From the NCBI GenBank assembly GCA_021769545.1, contig JAETSS010000018.1, forward strand, positions 1 to 11,315: a stretch of 11,315 bases of DNA. Reading direction: 5' to 3'. This DNA comes from Eubacterium sp. GTDB taxonomy: Bacteria; Bacillota_A; Clostridia; Peptostreptococcales; Anaerovoracaceae. Below the pieces are notes generated by a model. The model searched no databases. It worked only from the letters and a program-made list of their open reading frames with translations, and was not told the DNA's origin. The number at the start of each line of letters is the position of its first letter. The first letter of the stretch is position 1. The position numbers were made by a program, and so were the translations under genes. Positions 6,587-11,315 of this stretch are shown here, in pieces.

Positions 6587-7074
6587 GTCAGTTCATGTCC
6601 CATACCTCGGGAAAAAACGGCAGGAAGCACGTCATCGACGTGATATTTCCCATTGCCGTGTTTTTCGTGTTCGCGGCTTCGGCTCTGGCTGTACTGATGC
6701 TTTCCTCCAAGGTGTACGATACCACTTCGACTACGGCGTCGGACAATTACTCTTCGAGAACTGCCTTCGCCTATGTAAGCGAGAAGCTGCGTCAGCACGA
6801 CTCTGCCGGTGAGATATCAGCGCAGGTCATCGACGGCAGCGACCATCTGGTACTGAAAGAGGACGGGACTTCCACCTACATATATCTGTACGATGGAAAG
6901 CTCAAGGAGCTGCGCGTACGTGACGGAGCCGATATAGCCTTCGCCTCCGGTACCGACATAGCTTCTGCAAAGGCTTTCTCAGTAGCACGCGAAGGCTCTC
7001 TGTATTTCATCGATATCACCACAGACGACGGGACTGAATATTCCCTCGTTTCTTCCGAAAGGAGCTCGCGATGA
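6583..7074 (+). CDS. DUF4860-like single-pass membrane protein, pilus-cluster associated
   Basis: A 163-residue protein with a basic N terminus (GKNGRKHVID), one transmembrane helix (about residues 18-41, VIFPIAVFFVFAASALAVLMLSS) and an outer domain rich in short beta-like stretches (LVLKEDGTSTYIYLYDGKLKELRVRDG). The pattern HVIDVIFPIAVFFVFAASAL then RTAFAYVSEKLRQHD matches my recollection of DUF4860, a family found in Clostridia next to GspF-like genes. The outer part resembles minor pseudopilins in having a helix after the membrane segment and then strands. It lacks a glutamate at the pilin +5 position. The start overlaps the previous stop (ATGA) after a GGAGG site, and its stop overlaps the next start in the same way. 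Molecular function is not known. Confidence 0.8.
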   Translation: MSQFMSHTSGKNGRKHVIDVIFPIAVFFVFAASALAVLMLSSKVYDTTSTTASDNYSSRTAFAYVSEKLRQHDSAGEISAQVIDGSDHLVLKEDGTSTYIYLYDGKLKELRVRDGADIAFASGTDIASAKAFSVAREGSLYFIDITTDDGTEYSLVSSERSSR

Positions 7075-7568
7075 AAAGACAGATAGTTCACAGCAGATCA
7101 AGCATATTCCTAATGGAAATAATAATAGCCATACTGTTTTTCTCACTTGTGAGTGCAGTCTGCCTGCAGGTTTTCGTCAAGGCTCACAACATGACGGAGG
7201 AGACCGCCAGACTCAATATGGCGGTGACCGTTGCCGGCAATACTGCCGAGATGGCGCAGGCATCGGAAGCTCCTGATAAGACCATTGATATGGTAAGGGA
7301 ATTATATCCGTCTGCAGAAGTCACTTCAGCACTCACCGCAGAGAAAGAGGATAAAAACAAAGAAACCCACGGACTGACAGCCGGATTCGACGAAGACTGG
7401 GAATCCTGCGATACCGGCAGCACGGACTGCCGCTACATACTGCAGGCGACCTACGACGATATTGTAAGTCCGGTCTCATGGCATATAGAGATAGTCACTG
7501 TTTCTGCAGCCGGAGACAAAGATGATGTGATATATGAGCTGGATACGGAGGTGTACTATGGACAATAA
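7071..7568 (+). CDS. Type IV pilin-like minor pseudopilin
   Basis: A 165-residue protein with the clearest pilin-type N terminus of the cluster: a basic leader (MKRQIVHSRSS), then IFLMEIIIAILFFSLVSAVCLQVF. If cleavage occurs after S11, glutamate E16 falls at +5, the residue that aligns subunits in a growing filament. The residue before the cut is serine rather than the usual glycine, an atypical prepilin peptidase site. After the helix comes a polar segment (KAHNMTEETARLNMAVTVAGNTAEMAQ), as in GspI/GspJ-type minor pseudopilins, and then a short outer domain with two cysteines (ESCDTGSTDCRY) that could form a disulfide. AAAGGAG lies six bases before the ATG; the stop overlaps the next gene by 11 bases. 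Confidence is good for pilin-like, low for the exact subtype. Confidence 0.8.
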   Translation: MKRQIVHSRSSIFLMEIIIAILFFSLVSAVCLQVFVKAHNMTEETARLNMAVTVAGNTAEMAQASEAPDKTIDMVRELYPSAEVTSALTAEKEDKNKETHGLTAGFDEDWESCDTGSTDCRYILQATYDDIVSPVSWHIEIVTVSAAGDKDDVIYELDTEVYYGQ

Positions 7569-8040
7569 GAAAAAATTTCCGGTCACCAATATAGGTACAG
7601 TCACTCTGCTTATGATATTCATCATCCTGTGTATGGTGACATTTGCCGTACTGTCACTGTCAGAAGCCGCCAAAGACCGCAGCTTCAGCCGGCAGCTTGC
7701 GGATCAGACTACCGATTACTACGCCGCCTGCGGCGACGCCGAGAAAATGCTGTCAGATATCGACAGCGCTATCTCCGATACGAAAAAGACCGGTCTGTCA
7801 GGTAACGAATATTACGAAGCGATCGCAGAAAAGCTTACAGATCAGGATAGGGTCAAAGCCAATGGCGATACCATATCATACAGCACACCTGTAAACGACC
7901 GTCTCGTATTGGCCGTATCACTTCGCATCGCCGCCCCCGGTGAAACCTTCTCAGGACAAAATTTAAAAATACTCTCCTGGGAGGAAACGCAGGCTAATAA
8001 ATGGAATGGAAACAATTCAGTGGAGCTTATGCAGCCGTAG
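7558..8040 (+). CDS. Single-pass membrane protein, GspK/PilX-like minor pseudopilin candidate
   Basis: A 160-residue protein. A basic start (MDNKKKFPVTN) leads into IGTVTLLMIFIILCMVTFAVLSLSEA, which recalls GspK/PilX N termini where a glycine precedes a hydrophobic helix that lacks the +5 glutamate (leucine here, if cleaved after G13). After the helix follow RSFSRQLADQTTDYYAACGDAEKML and a helix-rich polar segment, ending in a small beta-rich part (SYSTPVNDRLVLAVSLRI). ATG 7558 is chosen because GGAGG lies six bases upstream; the in-frame ATG at 7534 lacks a site. It overlaps the previous gene by 11 bases and is the last of four small membrane proteins, the position of gspK in type II secretion operons. 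GspK-type is inference; at 160 residues it is shorter than proteobacterial GspK. Confidence 0.72.
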   Translation: MDNKKKFPVTNIGTVTLLMIFIILCMVTFAVLSLSEAAKDRSFSRQLADQTTDYYAACGDAEKMLSDIDSAISDTKKTGLSGNEYYEAIAEKLTDQDRVKANGDTISYSTPVNDRLVLAVSLRIAAPGETFSGQNLKILSWEETQANKWNGNNSVELMQP

Positions 8041-8185
8041 CAGTCTATATACGTAACCGGTATGAATGGGAGTTTCGTGAAAACAGATGCCTTTAGGTAT
8101 TCTGTCTCTGATAACTGCTCTGCAACAACCCACTTTAAAAACTTACATCAAAACGCTTATTACGTTTACTACGGAGGTCATATCT

Positions 8186-9244
8186 ATGAGTGTTATGGAT
8201 TATTTACAGAAAGCAGTCGAATGCAACGCTGCAGACATATTCATCGTTGCCGGTCTTCCGGTTTCCATGCGTATCAACGGCAACATCGAAAATATGCCCG
8301 GCGATATGCTGCGCCCGGAAGATACAAAAGAACTGCTTGAAGAAATATATAAGCTGGCAGGCGACCGATCCATGGAAGAATTTTTAGATCGCGGCGATGA
8401 CGATTTTTCATTTGCCGTACCGGGACTTTCAAGATTCCGTGTCAACGCATACAAGCAGAGAGGTGCCTTTTCGGCCATCGTACGCGTCATCACATTTTCA
8501 CTGCCCGATCCTCTGGCACTGGGGATCCCCGAGAAGATCATCAGCTTTTCGAAATTTTCCAAGGGACTCGTACTTGTATCGGGCCCTGCAGGCAGCGGAA
8601 AATCGACTACCCTTGCATGTCTGATAGATCATATCAATAAGAATTACGACAAACACATCATCACCCTTGAGGACCCGCTGGAATTTCTTCACAGACACCA
8701 GAAGAGCATCGTAAGCCAGCGTGAGATCAATGTCGATACGGAAAGCTACGTGACTGCGCTCCGGGCCTCCTTAAGACAGAGTCCCGATGTCATCCTTCTG
8801 GGTGAAATGCGTGACTTTGAAACGATACAGGTAGCCATGACGGCGGCCGAAACCGGACATCTCATCTTTTCGACGCTGCATACCATCGGAGCTGCCAACA
8901 CCATCGACCGAATCATCGACGTCTTCCCTCCAAACCAGCAGAGGCAGATCGCCGTACAGCTTTCAATGGTGCTGCAGGCAGTCGTAACGCAGCAACTGGT
9001 TCCTGCAACAGACGGCGGCATGGTTCCTGCCTTTGAGATAATGACGGTAACTCCCGCCATCAGAAATATGATACGCGACAACAAGATCCCACAGATAGAC
9101 GGACTTATTTACTCATCAGCCAACGATGATCTCATTTCAATGGATACATGGCTGATAAAGCTTTATCAGCAGGGCCGCATCGCCAGGGAAACAGCCCTGA
9201 CATATGCATCTAATCCGGATATGATGAGCAAAAAGATACGCTGA
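8186..9244 (+). CDS. pilT: PilT family type IV pilus ATPase
   Basis: A 352-residue hexameric ATPase of the secretion superfamily; PilT members power pilus retraction from the cytoplasmic face of the platform protein. Motifs in order: N-terminal PAS-like domain (about residues 1-100, CNAADIFIVAGLPVSMRINGN), Walker A GPAGSGKST (133-141), Asp box ITLEDPLEF (159-167), Walker B with GEMRD (206-210), His box around H232 (STLHTIGAANTIDRIIDVFPP) and AIRNMIRD (291-298). GEMRD rather than GEIRD, and the AIRNMIRD helix, are PilT marks that distinguish it from PilB/GspE. No zinc-binding tetracysteine or N1 domain is present. ATG 8186 has CGGAGG eight bases before it; an in-frame ATG at 8087 is not supported. 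It ends the rightward cluster after a 145-bp gap. All nucleotide-binding residues are intact. Confidence 0.95.
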   Translation: MSVMDYLQKAVECNAADIFIVAGLPVSMRINGNIENMPGDMLRPEDTKELLEEIYKLAGDRSMEEFLDRGDDDFSFAVPGLSRFRVNAYKQRGAFSAIVRVITFSLPDPLALGIPEKIISFSKFSKGLVLVSGPAGSGKSTTLACLIDHINKNYDKHIITLEDPLEFLHRHQKSIVSQREINVDTESYVTALRASLRQSPDVILLGEMRDFETIQVAMTAAETGHLIFSTLHTIGAANTIDRIIDVFPPNQQRQIAVQLSMVLQAVVTQQLVPATDGGMVPAFEIMTVTPAIRNMIRDNKIPQIDGLIYSSANDDLISMDTWLIKLYQQGRIARETALTYASNPDMMSKKIR

Positions 9245-9253
9245 GCACCACCT

Positions 9254-11315
9254 TTACAGCAGCTCATCCAACGTATCCAGCATCTTTTCCACATCCACAG
9301 GCTTGGCTATATATCCGTCCATACCTACCTCGATCACCTGCTTCTGATCGCTGTCAAAGGCATTGGCTGTCATGGCGATGATAGGTATGGACGCCAGCTC
9401 AGGATCTTCGAAAGCCCTGATGGCTTTAGTCGCCTCGTACCCATCCATGACAGGCATCTGTATATCCATAAGCACCAGACTGTAATAGCCGCGGCCCTTT
9501 TCCGTAAGCATCTCCACCGCTTCCTTTCCGTTTTCTGCAGCTTCAATGACAAAACCGGCTTCACTGAGAAGCTCTATGGCGATTTCTCTGTTGAGTTCAT
9601 TGTCCTCAGCCAGGAGCAGTCTCCGGCCCTTGACAGGTTTTCTAGCCTTTGACTTTTCGTATTTTCCATCTGCAGCTTCCGATATCTGAGTTCCCGAGGA
9701 TAACTTCTGCAGCGTCAGTCTTACAGTAAACTCGCTACCCTCGCCTTTCCTGCTGCTTACCCATATGGAGCCACCCATCATATCTACGATATTTTTCGTG
9801 ATGGTCATGCCGAGACCTGTTCCCTGTATACCGCTGACCGTCGAGGTCCTCTCCCGTTCGAACGGTTCAAATATATGCTTCTGGAATTCTTCGCTCATTC
9901 CGATGCCCGTATCCTTCACATGGAAGTCATAGACCGCACTTCGTGCTGCCTTCGCATCCCGTCCCACAACGCTCAGACTTACATCGCCGCCAGGCTCCGT
10001 GAATTTTATGGCGTTCCCGAGAAGATTGAGAAGTATGCGCTCGATCCTCAGCTTATCGCAGATAACCCGGCTGTGATGGAGCGCTCCGGTATCTACGCTG
10101 AAATTCAGTCCTTTTGACGCCATCTGCGGTAGCAGTATATCTCTCGTTTCGGCGACGAGCTGCTCAAGGTCGCACTCCGCCTCATCAAGCTGCATCTGTC
10201 CGCTTTCGATACGGCTCATATCGAGAACATCGTTTATCAGTGACAGCAGATGACTTCCCGAGGACGCGATCTTGTCAAGATAATCGCCTACCTTCTCCCT
10301 GTTATCCACATTTTTGATAGCCAGATCCGTAAATCCGATAATGGCGTTCATCGGCGTACGGATATCGTGGGACATATTGGAAAGGAATACAGTCTTGGCT
10401 TTGTTGGCATTCTCCGCCCGCTGCAAAGCTTCCTCGATCAGGGCCTTCTGACGCATTTCCCTCTCTACGGCTGCTGTATTTTCCATCGTTGCCATGCTGA
10501 TATAAGGCTTTCCGCCTCGCTCGGTCCTGAAAATGCTGGATGAATACATGCGATATATCCCGTTTTTATTCTTTGTACCGCCTCTGAAATCACATCTCGT
10601 GCTGGTACCCTCGGCCATGTTCAACAGCGTTTCCCGCTCCAGCTGCCTGCTGACCATTTCTCTGTCATCGGGATGCACATTACGCATCTGTCCTTTTATC
10701 CACTGGCTCCAGTTTCCCTTTTCCTCTGATCGCATATGATTATTCTCAAAGAAAATATATGTGGCGTCAAAGGTCTCAAGCTCCACCTGCCATATGCCCA
10801 GATATATACCGGAAGCCGTATTTATGAGAAGCTGCTCATACTGCTTGCTCTGGCTCTGGCTGCGTTTCATCTCGGTAATGTCCTTGACGTTGCTGTAGGC
10901 GATCACGTCCGAGGTCTTCCTGTCCCTCGTCATGTATATGCTTCGACGTACGAAGATCTCCTCTCCGTCAAGGGATCTGGCGTCATAATCAAAGGTTATC
11001 TCGCTTTTTCCTTCTTCAAACGCCCTGTTAAGATATTCTCTGCTTGTATTTTCAACAAACAGCTCCCTGTCCTCTTCCCGGACATATTTATGTGCCCAGC
11101 GGTCTATGTATGTATCATAGCTGCATGGCAGGCTGAGTCCCAGAACGGTTTCGATGGTCTGAGGCTTTCCGTCAGAGTCTTTCCATGCGCCCTCATCTAT
11201 ACGGTTCTTCGTCAGATTGGCTTCAAATACGATAATAGCGTCCGCCAACACCGCATTCTTGTATTTTCCACGTTCCTCGGCCACATCCTCGATCTGGCGC
11301 CTCTCCTTTTTGAAG
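9254..11315 (-). CDS. Hybrid sensor histidine kinase (PAS-HisKA-HATPase-REC), 5' end off window
   Basis: A cytosolic-looking hybrid kinase. From a possible GTG at 11284 it has 676 residues, but the frame stays open to the window edge with coil-like KKERRQIEDVAEERGKYKN, so the true start probably lies outside. Residue numbers count from that GTG. Two PAS-like segments come first (about 10-140, ending DITEMKR, and 155-275). A coiled linker leads to the H-box NMSHDIRTPMN with phospho-acceptor H306. The ATPase part has N (NLLGNAIKF), G1 (DTGIGM), F (FEPFERE) and G2 (GTGLGM) boxes. A receiver domain covers about 550-676, with the acidic pair AEDN, D607 (VLMDIQMP) and K661 (IAKPVD). No membrane helix, Hpt or output domain is seen here, so phosphate must pass to an Hpt protein elsewhere. 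It is convergent with pilT, nine bases apart. The signal is unknown. Confidence 0.92.
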   Translation of the reverse strand, partial: FKKERRQIEDVAEERGKYKNAVLADAIIVFEANLTKNRIDEGAWKDSDGKPQTIETVLGLSLPCSYDTYIDRWAHKYVREEDRELFVENTSREYLNRAFEEGKSEITFDYDARSLDGEEIFVRRSIYMTRDRKTSDVIAYSNVKDITEMKRSQSQSKQYEQLLINTASGIYLGIWQVELETFDATYIFFENNHMRSEEKGNWSQWIKGQMRNVHPDDREMVSRQLERETLLNMAEGTSTRCDFRGGTKNKNGIYRMYSSSIFRTERGGKPYISMATMENTAAVEREMRQKALIEEALQRAENANKAKTVFLSNMSHDIRTPMNAIIGFTDLAIKNVDNREKVGDYLDKIASSGSHLLSLINDVLDMSRIESGQMQLDEAECDLEQLVAETRDILLPQMASKGLNFSVDTGALHHSRVICDKLRIERILLNLLGNAIKFTEPGGDVSLSVVGRDAKAARSAVYDFHVKDTGIGMSEEFQKHIFEPFERERTSTVSGIQGTGLGMTITKNIVDMMGGSIWVSSRKGEGSEFTVRLTLQKLSSGTQISEAADGKYEKSKARKPVKGRRLLLAEDNELNREIAIELLSEAGFVIEAAENGKEAVEMLTEKGRGYYSLVLMDIQMPVMDGYEATKAIRAFEDPELASIPIIAMTANAFDSDQKQVIEVGMDGYIAKPVDVEKMLDTLDELL

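Noticed and set aside
8087..8185. N-terminal extension of PilT from an upstream ATG
   Set aside because: No ribosome binding site at 8087, a good one before 8186, and PilT family proteins begin close to residue 1 of the shorter form.
8062..8340. Small gene in the gap before pilT
   Set aside because: It runs far into pilT in another frame, has no convincing ribosome binding site and looks like a shadow.
9184..9199. CAGGG/CCCTG hairpin as terminator of the pilT transcript
   Set aside because: Five-bp stem inside the coding sequence, followed by no T-run on the plus strand.
11282..11284. GTG as the true start of the hybrid kinase
   Set aside because: The frame remains open and coil-like to the window edge. 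The nearby AAAGGAG is too far from this GTG (about 20 bases) to be convincing, so the gene is treated as 5' partial.

Overview
The window looks like a chromosomal segment of an anaerobic Gram-positive member of the Clostridia, most likely Lachnospiraceae. This is an inference, not a database match. It rests on strong AGGAGG-type ribosome binding sites, two lipoproteins, a degenerate GGDEF protein with a GGNKF signature, a PAS/HisKA/REC hybrid kinase with the NMSHDIRTPMN H-box, and a DUF4860-like protein inside a pilus-type cluster. There are no RNA genes, insertion sequences, phage genes or CRISPR arrays.

Layout. (1) Positions 1-1661, minus strand: a lipoprotein zinc aminopeptidase of family M28 with a PA insert, cut off at its 3' end by the window edge. 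(2) Positions 1662-2032: an AT-rich divergent intergenic region with a good promoter for the peptidase, a plausible promoter for the rightward genes, and a tandem 10-bp repeat in the rightward leader. (3) Positions 2033-5099, plus strand: a membrane protein with a degenerate GGDEF domain, an ECF-like sigma factor, a single-pass membrane protein translationally coupled to it (putative anti-sigma or sensor), and a transglutaminase-like lipoprotein. (4) Positions 5147-9244, plus strand: a compact type IV pilus / type II secretion-like set. It holds a GspF/PilC inner-membrane platform protein, four small single-pass pilin-like proteins in a tightly overlapping chain, and a PilT-type ATPase. (5) Positions 9254-11315, minus strand: a hybrid sensor histidine kinase convergent with pilT, open at its 5' end at the window edge.

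How the genes may work together. Regions 3 and 4 run in one direction with short gaps and may form one or two transcription units. Platform protein, pseudopilins and ATPase would make the core of an envelope-spanning pilus or pseudopilus. The order (F-like protein, then four pilin-like proteins, the last resembling GspK) recalls gspF-G-H-I-J-K. The only ATPase here is of the retraction (PilT) type. No PilB/GspE, prepilin peptidase or GFTLxE major pilin is present, so those functions must lie elsewhere or be absent. The sigma factor, its coupled membrane protein and the transglutaminase-like lipoprotein look like an envelope-sensing and envelope-modifying module. Its link to the pilus is inferred from position only.
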